Positions 28,710-37,408 of a stretch of DNA of 64,000 nucleotides are shown piece by piece (position 1 is the stretch's first letter; each line of letters opens with the position of its first letter). The notes under the pieces are model-generated. The model saw nothing but the letters and a program-made list of their open reading frames with translations, was not told the origin of the DNA and searched no databases. Origin of the DNA: Methyloprofundus sp. (GTDB taxonomy: Bacteria; Pseudomonadota; Gammaproteobacteria; Methylococcales; Methylomonadaceae); contig AP023240.1 in assembly GCA_016592635.1 (NCBI GenBank), positions 372,001-436,000 on the forward strand. Reading direction: 5' to 3'. The translations under genes were made by a program, and so were the position numbers.

Positions 28710-31163
28710 ATGCCACTACCCGATATACTTTTAATTATGTCTGGGGTGTTGATGCTGTCAATGATACTGGCTAGCGTTTGTCGTCATCTGCCTATCCCTT
28801 ATACTGTTTTATTGGTTATATTAGGCTTGCTGGTCAACTTTTTTGCCAATGATATGCCCGTTTTGGCTTTACATCATTTTAGCCAGTTTCATTTGACCCC
28901 AGAATTAGTGTTGTTTATTTTTTTACCAGCACTTATTTTTGAATCGGCATTATCGCTTGATGCCCGTGCCTTGTTAAAAAACCTAGCTCCTATCTTAGTG
29001 TTAGCTATTATTGGCATGCTGGTATCTGCTACCTTGGTAGGGATTGGCATGTGGTGGTCAATACAGTTGCAAGTTGTTGTGGCGTTATTATTTGGCAGTT
29101 TGATTTCAGCAACAGATCCTGTTGCTGTGGTCGCGTTATTTAAAGAGCTGGGTGTTGCCAAACGTCTCAGTGTGTTAGTTGAAGGCGAGTCGCTAATGAA
29201 TGATGCGACTGCAATTGTTTTATTTAATATCTTGCTGCTACTCATAACAGAAAATCATTTTTCTTTAGCTAATGGTGGGGAGGCCATTGCTCAGTTTATA
29301 AAAGTTTTTTTAGGAGGTGTGCTGGTTGGAATTGGTATTGGGGCATTGGTCAGTGATCTTTTAGTACGCCTGTATCATGGAAATCAAAGTATTCCAGTGG
29401 TGCTGTCATTAGTGCTGGCTTACTTAAGCTTTATTATTGCTGAGCATGAACTACATGTTTCAGGTGTTATGGCAGTATTGTCGGCAGCCATTACCTTAAA
29501 TATAGTAGGCTTAAGTCGCTTATCTAAGCAAACGATTGACACTATTCACACGACTTGGGAGTTTATGGTGTTAATTTGTAACTCTTTGTTGTTTGTCTTG
29601 ATTGGCTTGTCAGTGGACTTGCTCATGTTGGCGAGTTTTTGGCCAGCTATTTTGTGGGCAGTACTAGCGGTGTATATTGCTCGGGCAGTCAGTGTTTATG
29701 TTTTGATTCCTTTTACTACGCGTAGTTTTTCATTAACCAATATCAGCTGGGCGGAACGGCATATCATGTGGTGGGGAGGTTTGAAAGGTGGATTGGCCAT
29801 TGCTATCGTCATGTCGATACCCGATAGTTTGCCTGAAAAAAGCTTGTTGGAGAGTTTAACGCTAGGAGTGGTGTTAGTATCTTTGTTAGTCAATGCGCCA
29901 ACTATTCATTGGTTAATGCACTTTTTAAAAATGGATCGTTTGACCCCAAGCGAACAAGCAGAACTGAAACAAAGCATGCAGCGCGTTAATCAATCAGTTG
30001 ATAAAACCTTACACCGCTTTGCCACTTTGCAGTTATTAGATGCTAATTTGGAGTCACAAGTTGAATCGCAGTTACATCATACCCTAGATAGCCAAGAGAT
30101 TGATTTGTCCGATGAGCAGTTGATAAAGCAGGCGCATTTGCATGCTTTACGCGCAGAAACAGAAGAAATTGAATATCTCTATCAAATAGGTGTCGTTAAT
30201 TACTATACTTTAGTGTCCTTTAAAGACATTTTGCGCGTTGATCAGCAACATAGCATTGATTATTTACATGCGATGGGGGTAGGTTGGTTGCAGCCTAACC
30301 TGCTATTAAAATTTGAGCACTTGTTGATTCATAACTTGAGTGAAAAAAATTGGGCGCAAGGGTTATTAACCCAATATCAAACCCGCCGCTTTGCCAATAA
30401 AATTCTGCATGATATTGCCGGTGTGCTTATGGCGCATAAAGGTTTAAAGGTAATTCAGAAAATGATCGATGATGGCCTTGAACCAGCACTGGTCAAACCG
30501 ATTCAACAGATTTATCAGAAACGGCTACAGCGTAGACAGAACCGACTGCATTATTTTAGTGAGAATTACCCGTTATTTTATCGCCAATATGAGGCGTTCT
30601 TATTTCAAAAGGTTGCTTTACGTTATTCCTTGCAATTAGTGCATAAAAGTCATGATCAAGGGCTAATTAGTGCTAAAGTATTAGCCATTATTAGTAAAAA
30701 GCTAACTCGCTCTTTGGAGCAGTTAGCTTCGTTTAATATTTCCTTACGCATTGTTGGCCGGCATGACTGGATTAATAAAGTGCCTTTATTTACCGACTTA
30801 CCCGCAGATTTATTGGCTGATATGGCTAACCATGCGCATTATGTTAATTTCCTGCCGGATGATATTATTTTTTATCAGGGGGATGGTAGCGACTCTTTGT
30901 ATATATTAATGGGTGGTCAAGTAAAGGTATTAATTGATACCGTAGATGGCAGGCAGGAAATAGCGAATCAAATTAGTGAAGGTGAATTGATTGGGGTACA
31001 TGCGTTATTGGAAAATAGTACCCGCTCAGCAACCGTTACCGCTAAAACTTATGTCACGTGTTTGCGCTTAACCGCGAAAGATATTTTAAGGTTTTCCCTG
31101 CAAAATCATGAACTGGGGCAACGTTTACAGCAAATAGAACCGATAGTAGAACAAAATGGATAG
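28710..31163 (+). CDS. CPA1-type Na+/H+ antiporter with cyclic-nucleotide-binding domain
   Basis: 817 residues. Residues about 1-400 hold 12-13 membrane segments of the NhaP/NHE (CPA1) family: LLFGSLISATDPVAVVALFKELG and LVEGESLMNDATAIVLFNI carry the ion-binding Asp and family signatures. A helical cytoplasmic region follows (about 420-680), then a cNMP-binding beta-roll (about 690-810: LPADLLADMANHAHYVNFLPDDIIFYQGDGSDSLYIL in outline). Such proteins exchange Na+ or K+ for protons and may be gated by a bound nucleotide. Its stop overlaps the helicase start by eight bases. Confidence 0.9.
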   Translation: MPLPDILLIMSGVLMLSMILASVCRHLPIPYTVLLVILGLLVNFFANDMPVLALHHFSQFHLTPELVLFIFLPALIFESALSLDARALLKNLAPILVLAIIGMLVSATLVGIGMWWSIQLQVVVALLFGSLISATDPVAVVALFKELGVAKRLSVLVEGESLMNDATAIVLFNILLLLITENHFSLANGGEAIAQFIKVFLGGVLVGIGIGALVSDLLVRLYHGNQSIPVVLSLVLAYLSFIIAEHELHVSGVMAVLSAAITLNIVGLSRLSKQTIDTIHTTWEFMVLICNSLLFVLIGLSVDLLMLASFWPAILWAVLAVYIARAVSVYVLIPFTTRSFSLTNISWAERHIMWWGGLKGGLAIAIVMSIPDSLPEKSLLESLTLGVVLVSLLVNAPTIHWLMHFLKMDRLTPSEQAELKQSMQRVNQSVDKTLHRFATLQLLDANLESQVESQLHHTLDSQEIDLSDEQLIKQAHLHALRAETEEIEYLYQIGVVNYYTLVSFKDILRVDQQHSIDYLHAMGVGWLQPNLLLKFEHLLIHNLSEKNWAQGLLTQYQTRRFANKILHDIAGVLMAHKGLKVIQKMIDDGLEPALVKPIQQIYQKRLQRRQNRLHYFSENYPLFYRQYEAFLFQKVALRYSLQLVHKSHDQGLISAKVLAIISKKLTRSLEQLASFNISLRIVGRHDWINKVPLFTDLPADLLADMANHAHYVNFLPDDIIFYQGDGSDSLYILMGGQVKVLIDTVDGRQEIANQISEGELIGVHALLENSTRSATVTAKTYVTCLRLTAKDILRFSLQNHELGQRLQQIEPIVEQNG

Positions 31164-33093
31164 TACTGAAAGAATACATGAATTTTTCGCGAGTGATGGC
31201 CCATTGGCGAAAATTATCCCAGGTTATTTGCCGCGAGCGGCGCAGATGGAGATGGCGGAAGCGGTCGGGGAAAGTATTGAAAATAAAGAACATGTGATTG
31301 TTGAAGCGGGAACGGGAACGGGTAAAACTTTTGCCTATTTGGTTCCCGCCATTTTATCAGGCAAAAAAGTCATTGTTTCAACAGGTACTAAAAACCTGCA
31401 AGACCAACTCTTTAATAAAGATGTGCCGTTAATTCGTCAAGCAATGACCGTGCCTTTTGCTGCTGCATTATTAAAAGGTCGTGCTAATTATCTTTGTACC
31501 TATCGTTTGCAATTAGCCATTCATTCTAATTTAGGCTTTAGCCGTGAAGATGCTGCGGCACTGGCTAAAATCAAAAAATGGTCAAAAAGCACCCGCAGTG
31601 GTGATGTGGCTGATATGTCGGAAGTCATGGAAAGTAATCCGATTTGGGCACAAGCCACCTCCACCCGAGAAAATTGTTTAGGGCAGGAATGTCCCGAGCA
31701 TGCAGAGTGCTTTTTGATGAAAGCACGTAAAAAAGCCCAAGATGCGCATTTAATCGTGGTTAACCATCATTTACTGTGTGCCGATTGGTCGATTAGAGAA
31801 ACAGGCTTTGGCGAGTTATTACCCAATGCTGACGTGGTGATTATTGATGAAGCACATCAATTGGCTGACACAGCCTCTAATTTCTTAGGCATGTCCTTAG
31901 GCTCAAAACTGATCGCAGATTTAGCCAAAGATGCTTTGTTGGAATATTACCAAGATGCCTCCGATATGCCTGATTTACGGGTTGCTGCTGAAAACTTGGA
32001 ACATGAAGTCAAAGATACCCGCTTAGCCTTTGGGGTGGATATGACCCGAGGTGATTGGAAAGATATAGAAAATAACCCGAAGATCATGGAGGGTTTGGCT
32101 CGATTGCAAGAGCATTTAGAAGCACTGGCAGATCAATTGGAATTGGCTTCTGTACGCACGAAAGGCTTGGAAGCTTGCTTTAAGCGTGCCGAGCAATTAG
32201 AGGAGCAATTCAAAACAATACTAGAAGATAAAAGTGGCAAATGGGTACGTTGGTATGAAACCCATAAGCAGTCATTTACTTTGAGCCTGACTCCGTTAGA
32301 TATTGCCTCCGAATTTAGGCAGTTTATGGCACAGCACAGTGCTTCTTGGGTCTTTACCTCAGCAACACTGAGTGTCGCGCATAAGTTTGATCATTTTGCC
32401 AAGAGCTTGGGAATTAGTAACCCTAAAAGTTATAGTTGGGAAAGCCCCTTTGATTTTCCTAATCAATCCTTGTTTTATCACCCTAAAGGCCTACCACAAC
32501 CCAATGCGCCTGATTTTGTAGATGAAATTGTGAAAGTGGCCATTCCGGTGATTAATGCCAGTAAAGGTCGTACCTTTTTCTTATTTACCAGTCATAGAGC
32601 ATTACGTGCTGCTGCGAAAATTTTAGAACATGCCATTGAGTACCCGCTATTAATACAAGGCGATCGACCCAAGGCTATTTTGCTGGATGACTTCAAACAA
32701 AAAGGTAATGCAGTACTATTGGGTACTTCCAGTTTTTGGGAGGGTATAGATGTCCGTGGCGAGGCATTATCCACTGTTATTATTGATAAACTCCCGTTTT
32801 CATCACCAGGTGACCCAGTATTAAAAGCACGCTTGGAAGCCATGGAAAAGCAAGGGCGCAAACCGTTTGTGGAGTATCAATTACCGACCGCAGTGATCGC
32901 TTTACGGCAAGGGGTAGGGCGTTTAATACGTGATGTAAACGATCGTGGAGTATTATTGTTATGTGACCCGCGTTTATTGAAAAAATCTTATGGACATATG
33001 TTTTTAAATAGCGTGCCTGCTATGCGCAGGACTCGCGATATTAAAGATGTTGAAGCATTTTTTGCGGAAGAGGCAGAGCTAAGAAATGTATAA
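31156..33093 (+). CDS. DinG/YoaA-family Fe-S helicase
   Basis: 645 residues, a size nearer YoaA (636) than DinG (716). Walker A is GTGTGKT at 52-58, the DEAH box is in VVIIDEAHQLAD, and four Cys for the iron-sulfur cluster are at 114, 174, 179 and 185 (XPD-type). SATLS and the C-terminal QGVGRLIRD are helicase motifs. The family unwinds DNA structures 5' to 3' and helps replication and repair. The ATG overlaps the antiporter stop (ATGGATAG), so translation is coupled, an odd pairing. Confidence 0.95.
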   Translation: MDSTERIHEFFASDGPLAKIIPGYLPRAAQMEMAEAVGESIENKEHVIVEAGTGTGKTFAYLVPAILSGKKVIVSTGTKNLQDQLFNKDVPLIRQAMTVPFAAALLKGRANYLCTYRLQLAIHSNLGFSREDAAALAKIKKWSKSTRSGDVADMSEVMESNPIWAQATSTRENCLGQECPEHAECFLMKARKKAQDAHLIVVNHHLLCADWSIRETGFGELLPNADVVIIDEAHQLADTASNFLGMSLGSKLIADLAKDALLEYYQDASDMPDLRVAAENLEHEVKDTRLAFGVDMTRGDWKDIENNPKIMEGLARLQEHLEALADQLELASVRTKGLEACFKRAEQLEEQFKTILEDKSGKWVRWYETHKQSFTLSLTPLDIASEFRQFMAQHSASWVFTSATLSVAHKFDHFAKSLGISNPKSYSWESPFDFPNQSLFYHPKGLPQPNAPDFVDEIVKVAIPVINASKGRTFFLFTSHRALRAAAKILEHAIEYPLLIQGDRPKAILLDDFKQKGNAVLLGTSSFWEGIDVRGEALSTVIIDKLPFSSPGDPVLKARLEAMEKQGRKPFVEYQLPTAVIALRQGVGRLIRDVNDRGVLLLCDPRLLKKSYGHMFLNSVPAMRRTRDIKDVEAFFAEEAELRNV

Positions 33094-33188
33094 AGCTTTT
33101 AGTTCAGCTAACCTGAATCAGCAAAACTTTTTAGACAACGCAAATAATGTTATATTTTTTATGACTAATACGACTATAGGTGCGACAG

Positions 33189-33665
33189 ATGCAGTGGCAA
33201 GAAGTTTGTGAACATCCTAGTTTAAAAAATCTGCCTTTTAAAATTGAGCTTGATGAATATGGGAAAATTCTTATGTCGCCTGTGAAGGTGTATCACTCTG
33301 CTTTTCAAGGTGAAATTGCCTTTATTTTGCGTTCTTTATTAAAAACGGGCAGGACATTACCTGAGTGCGCCATCAAAACATCTAAAGGGACTAAAGTTGC
33401 TGATGTGGCTTGGGCTTCATTAGAATTATTTCAAATTATCAAAGAGCAAACAGAGTGTTCTGTTGCGCCTGAAATTTGTGTGGAGGTTATTTCTGCAAGC
33501 AATAGTCAACGTGAAATAGATGAGAAAAAAGCCCTTTATTTTGAGGCGGGAGCTAAAGAATTTTGGACTTGTAATGAAAATGGTGTGCTGAAATTTTTTA
33601 GCCCTGAGACACAGCTGAGTGCTTCAGTTTTAGTGCCAAATTTCCCTGTCAAAATTGAGTGGTAG
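33189..33665 (+). CDS. Uma2-family (DUF820) predicted endonuclease
   Basis: 158 residues from ATG 33189; a GTG three codons upstream is possible. Family features are LPFKIELDEYGKILMSPVK near the start, then KVADVAWASLELF and PEICVEVISASNS, which carry the Asp and Glu of the PD-(D/E)xK fold. Uma2 proteins are common in cyanobacteria and methanotrophs and are suspected restriction-like nucleases; biological function is unknown. It stands alone between the helicase and a terminator. Confidence 0.8.
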   Translation: MQWQEVCEHPSLKNLPFKIELDEYGKILMSPVKVYHSAFQGEIAFILRSLLKTGRTLPECAIKTSKGTKVADVAWASLELFQIIKEQTECSVAPEICVEVISASNSQREIDEKKALYFEAGAKEFWTCNENGVLKFFSPETQLSASVLVPNFPVKIEW

Positions 33666-33678
33666 GTGTAAAAAAGAA

Positions 33679-33709
33679 CATGCAGGGTAAAGTGCTTTTA
33701 CCCTGCATG
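33679..33709. terminator. Bidirectional hairpin terminator
   Basis: A perfect 13-base stem, catgcagggtaaa (33679-33691) with tttaccctgcatg (33697-33709), lies between the converging Uma2 and reductase genes. A short A-rich stretch precedes it on the plus strand. Confidence 0.7.
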
Positions 33710-33721
33710 CTAATAGTATGA

Positions 33722-34750
33722 TTACGCAGAAACAAAGCGCTCACTATAGATATGATCTTTATGCACCCCAGCAGCTAAGGCTACATCGGTGGAAGCTTCA
33801 ACTAAAATAGGCGGCCCACACAGATATACGTCATTGTCAGCACCGTTCTTTGCCAAATAGGCTTGGAAAGCATCAACAGGAGTGCCGATAAAACCTTGCC
33901 AATTATCTTCCGGTTTCCAGACGCAGATTTCGACTGTTAATTGTGGCAAGCTTTGTTGCAGATCGGTGAGCTCTGCTTGGCATAATATTTCTGCTTCGTT
34001 ATTAACACCCAAAAATAAATGCGTGGGGTGATCTTCTGCCCATTCAGCAGTGCGTTTTAACATGGAAAGGAAGGGTGATAATCCTGTGCCACCCGCAATA
34101 AAGCAACGCGGATTGGCACTTTGTTTGTTGATGACAAACGCACCTGATGGCGCGTGTACCAATACATGCTGGCCAACGGCTGTTTTTTGCAAGAATTCAG
34201 AAAATTTGCCATTAGGTTGCAAGCGTATTAAGAATTCTAAACGGCCTTCCCAGTTAGTGGTATTCGCCAAGGAATAAGCGCGCATTAAATCTAAATCGGG
34301 TATTTCCAGTTCTACAAATTGCCCTGGTTCAAACTCAAATCCTAGGCCTAATTCTGGGTCATCTTGTAATTGTAGAACAACTTTTAAGGTACGTTCGGCA
34401 ATTTTGTCGATACTGATAATTTCCGCATCGCGGGGTTTGATAATGCTGTGTGGGATGCTTTCAGCATCATAGGGTAGGTTAATCTGTAGATCCGTTTTAG
34501 GTATCGTGCGGCATAGTAAAATATCACCTTGTGCAGCTGCCTCTGCTGATAAAACATCGGTACTATAACTCTCTAAGTGATAGTCACCTGTTGTACAAGT
34601 GCCTAAGCAAGCTCCACAGCCGCCTGATTTGCAACCAAAGGGTGGGTAAAGACTCGCCGCTTCCGCAGCATCTTGAACATTTTGTTGCTCGGTGCAAGAA
34701 AATTCAAATTGTTGATTATCGCGTGTGGATAAAGTGATTTTATGGCTCAT
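33722..34750 (-). CDS. MmoC-like ferredoxin-FAD-NAD(P)H reductase
   Basis: 342 residues. An N-terminal plant-type [2Fe-2S] domain (Cys 40, 45, 48, 80) is followed by an FAD domain (FEPGQFVELEIPDLDLMRAYSLAN) and an NAD domain (IAGGTGLSPFLSM; YLCGPP). Order and motifs (CRTIPKTDLQINLPY, GRLEFLIRLQPNGKF) are very close to methane monooxygenase component C. No sMMO genes are present; instead hcp lies upstream on the same strand. E. coli Hcr, the Hcp reductase, has the reverse order (flavin first). I therefore infer a reductase for Hcp or an unlinked oxygenase. A palindromic repeat lies between it and hcp. Confidence 0.85.
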   Translation of the reverse strand: MSHKITLSTRDNQQFEFSCTEQQNVQDAAEAASLYPPFGCKSGGCGACLGTCTTGDYHLESYSTDVLSAEAAAQGDILLCRTIPKTDLQINLPYDAESIPHSIIKPRDAEIISIDKIAERTLKVVLQLQDDPELGLGFEFEPGQFVELEIPDLDLMRAYSLANTTNWEGRLEFLIRLQPNGKFSEFLQKTAVGQHVLVHAPSGAFVINKQSANPRCFIAGGTGLSPFLSMLKRTAEWAEDHPTHLFLGVNNEAEILCQAELTDLQQSLPQLTVEICVWKPEDNWQGFIGTPVDAFQAYLAKNGADNDVYLCGPPILVEASTDVALAAGVHKDHIYSERFVSA

Positions 34751-34857
34751 AAGGTTTTAATTAAAGAGTAAAAGTAGTCATTTTAATTAGCCATGAAAAG
34801 GTGGGGGAGATTTACCTTTCACTGTTGCTATGCTTTAAATGTGCGCATAAACTCAAT

Positions 34858-34957
34858 TGTAGGATGGGCAAAGCGATAGCGTGCCCATCAGGCCATACGA
34901 GTTCAGATGCTTATGAAAAATAAAGGTGGGCACGAAAAGACCTTTGCCCACCCTACA
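34858..34957. repeat. Nested double-hairpin intergenic repeat
   Basis: Two hairpins, gatgggca ... tgcccatc (34863-34889) and ggtgggca ... tgcccacc (34925-34952), are themselves arranged as an inverted pair with tgtagg and cctaca outer ends (34858-34957). The 100-base cruciform looks like a MITE or REP-type repeat. It lies between hcp and the reductase and could modulate the transcript of the downstream gene. Confidence 0.75.
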
Positions 34958-34982
34958 TTTATCGTTTGTTTTATGTGTGTTG

Positions 34983-36650
34983 CTAAGCTGCTTTTTTCAA
35001 TGCCATAGCCAAGTCATCAGCCGCGACACCATTTGGTTTAATATCAAACTCTTTAACCAAAATGTCTAAGACAGCAGGTGTTATAAAGGCAGGCAATGTT
35101 GGGCCTAAATGGATACCTTTAATACCTAAAGCTAATAAAGATAATAAAACAGCCACTGCTTTTTGTTCAAACCATGAGATCATCATGGAAAGTGGCAAGT
35201 CATTGACTTCACAATCAAATGCATCTGCTAAGGCACTGGCAATTTGAATGGCAGAGTAGGCATCATTACATTGACCAATATCCAGTAAACGTGGAATGCC
35301 ACCAATATCACCAAACTCTTGTTCATGGAAGCGGTATTTACCACAACCTAAGGTCATAACCACGCAATCATCAGGTGTTTGTTCTGCTATTTCAGTATAG
35401 TAATTACGCCCTGGTGCGGCACCATCACAACCACCAACCAAGAAGAAATGCTGAATATCTCCAGACTTAACGGCTTCAATCACTTTGTCAGCAACACTCA
35501 ATACTGCATGACGACCAAAGCCAACCGTGACTGATTTTTCTTCCGCGTCTTCTTTATAGCCAGGCATTGCTTTGGCTACTTGAATGACTGGTGTGAAGTC
35601 ATGGTCTTCAATATGACGCACTCCAGGCCATCCCACAGGGCCTGCAGTAAAGATGCGACCTTTATAAGCTGGGGTAGGCTCAATCAGACAATTGGATGTC
35701 ATTAAAATAGGGCCAGGGAATGCTGCAAATTCCGCATGTTGGTTTTGCCATGCACTACCATAGTTACCTGCTAAGTGAGGATAAGCACGTAGTTTTGGAT
35801 AGGCATGCGCTGGTAACATTTCACCGTGTGTGTAGATATTAATGCCACTGTCTTTGGTTTGTTCCAGTAATTCATGTAAATCTTTTAAATCATGACCACT
35901 AACCAGAATAGCTTTACCTTTTACTGGAGTAATACGTGCTTGTGCAGGTTCTTGTGCGCCAAAATTACCTGTATTAGCACCATCAAGCACTTCCATGACT
36001 TTTAAGTTAATGGTACCGACTTCTAGGTTACCACTGAGTAATGCCGAAGCATCAGTAGGTTCATCGGCTAAGAAATCTAGTGTTTTTTCAATACCTGCAT
36101 AAATTTCTTCATCTTCACCACCTAATACATAAGCATGGTAAGCATAAGCAGCAACCCCTTTTAAGCCGTAGAGCATCATCGCTCTTAGGCCAATAATATC
36201 TTCGCCGACTGTCTCTAGGTCTTTATCAATGGCTGCTGATTGGGCTTGTATTTGTAAGGCTGCTTGTGTAGTGGCAGGTTTCCAAACAGCTGGGCCTTGT
36301 AATATTTCAATGGTTGCACCTTGCGCAAGAGCAGCCTCTTCATAAAGTGTTTTAACACGGTCACGGTGCTCAGCGGCTTGTTGAATTAAATTAACAAACT
36401 TAGGTGCCGAGAAATTAACATTGGTTAAGGTGGTAAATAAGCCGTAGAGGATAAATGAATCGGCCGCATTATCAGTTTTGCCTAACTCGCGAGCACGCTT
36501 GGCATATTGGGCAATTCCTTTGATGGCATACACTAATAAATCTTGTAAATCAGACGTGACGGCATCTTTACCACAAATACCCATATCAGCTGAGCCACAG
36601 CCATCTCCATTTTCAGAACGTGTTGTTTGTTCGCATTGGTAGCAAAACAT
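34983..36650 (-). CDS. hcp: Hybrid-cluster protein (Hcp)
   Basis: 555 residues from ATG 36650, preceded by GGAG; an in-frame TTG at 36662 is not needed. Cys 3, 6, 18 and 26 form the N-terminal Fe-S cluster site ([12 protein letters not shown]). Further signatures are [43 protein letters not shown] and LGCGKYRF, which ligate the hybrid 4Fe-2O-2S cluster. Hcp reduces NO to N2O in nitrosative stress and has been tied to S-nitrosylation in E. coli. The divergent Crp/Fnr gene and the shared operator (36714-36727) suggest anaerobic or NO control. Confidence 0.97.
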   Translation of the reverse strand: MFCYQCEQTTRSENGDGCGSADMGICGKDAVTSDLQDLLVYAIKGIAQYAKRARELGKTDNAADSFILYGLFTTLTNVNFSAPKFVNLIQQAAEHRDRVKTLYEEAALAQGATIEILQGPAVWKPATTQAALQIQAQSAAIDKDLETVGEDIIGLRAMMLYGLKGVAAYAYHAYVLGGEDEEIYAGIEKTLDFLADEPTDASALLSGNLEVGTINLKVMEVLDGANTGNFGAQEPAQARITPVKGKAILVSGHDLKDLHELLEQTKDSGINIYTHGEMLPAHAYPKLRAYPHLAGNYGSAWQNQHAEFAAFPGPILMTSNCLIEPTPAYKGRIFTAGPVGWPGVRHIEDHDFTPVIQVAKAMPGYKEDAEEKSVTVGFGRHAVLSVADKVIEAVKSGDIQHFFLVGGCDGAAPGRNYYTEIAEQTPDDCVVMTLGCGKYRFHEQEFGDIGGIPRLLDIGQCNDAYSAIQIASALADAFDCEVNDLPLSMMISWFEQKAVAVLLSLLALGIKGIHLGPTLPAFITPAVLDILVKEFDIKPNGVAADDLAMALKKAA

Positions 36651-36713
36651 GAAAATCTCCAAATCAATATGTATAATGAGCGGCCAATATATCAGCGTGC
36701 GTTCTTGCTGTCC

Positions 36714-36727
36714 TTGACTTAAATCAA
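36714..36727. promoter_or_regulatory. DNR/FNR-type operator between hcp and its regulator
   Basis: The sequence ttgacttaaatcaa is a near-perfect match to the FNR/DNR consensus TTGAT-N4-ATCAA. It lies 64 bases upstream of the hcp start, fitting a class II activator site at about -41.5, and about 12 bases from the regulator start, where it would instead repress or autoregulate. This is a prediction from sequence only. Confidence 0.7.
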
Positions 36728-36739
36728 GCGGTCGAAAAA

Positions 36740-37399
36740 ATGGATATTCTGCGTCAAAATATACTCTTCTCCGGACTGGATGAAGAGCAATTTACTCGAG
36801 TTGTGGGTAGCTCGAAAGTAATAAAGCTGAAAGAAGGGGAAATGCTGTTTGAACAGCAACAAGCAGCTGAGTATTTTTATTTTCTAGAAAAAGGTGATAT
36901 TAAGTTATATCGCTTATCACCTGATGGCGGTGAAAAAGTTATTGAGTTGATTAGAGCAGGGCAAACATTTGCTGAAGCGGTAATGTTTATGCATGGTAAT
37001 TTTTATCCTGTGAATGCCCAAGCTTTAACGGATAGTCGCTTAATTCGTATTGAAATGGAAACCTTTAGGTGTTTATTGGAAGGTTCCGCTGAAACCAGTC
37101 TGAAAATTTTAGGACATATGAGTCGTCGCTTGCATGGCTTGGTACAAGAAATTGAACAATTAACCTTACAAAACGCCAAAATGCGTGTCATTCAGTTTTT
37201 ATTACGCGAGTTGCCACATGATGCTGTTTCTCCTTGTCAATTACAATGGGATACTCCCAAAACGGTACTCGCCTCAAGGTTATCAGTTCGTCCCGAGACT
37301 TTTTCCAGAATTCTAAAACAATTAACACAGGAGCAGTTAATTGTGGTTGATGGTAAAAGTATTGAGATTTTGGATATTGAAGGCTTGCAAGGGTATTGA
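36740..37399 (+). CDS. Crp/Fnr-family regulator, DNR-like
   Basis: 219 residues: N-terminal cNMP-type sensor fold (about 10-120), a long dimerisation helix (about 120-145) and a C-terminal winged helix (about 150-210) with recognition sequence [19 protein letters not shown]. It lacks the N-terminal Cys cluster of Fnr, so it is not an oxygen-sensing [4Fe-4S] protein. It resembles DNR/NnrR regulators, which respond to NO through haem; the haem cannot be shown from sequence. Divergence from hcp makes hcp a likely target. Confidence 0.85.
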   Translation: MDILRQNILFSGLDEEQFTRVVGSSKVIKLKEGEMLFEQQQAAEYFYFLEKGDIKLYRLSPDGGEKVIELIRAGQTFAEAVMFMHGNFYPVNAQALTDSRLIRIEMETFRCLLEGSAETSLKILGHMSRRLHGLVQEIEQLTLQNAKMRVIQFLLRELPHDAVSPCQLQWDTPKTVLASRLSVRPETFSRILKQLTQEQLIVVDGKSIEILDIEGLQGY

Positions 37400-37408
37400 A
37401 AATAGTAT

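Noticed and set aside
33722..34750. Calling the reductase part of a soluble methane monooxygenase operon
   Set aside because: No mmoX, Y, Z or B gene is in the window and its neighbour is hcp.
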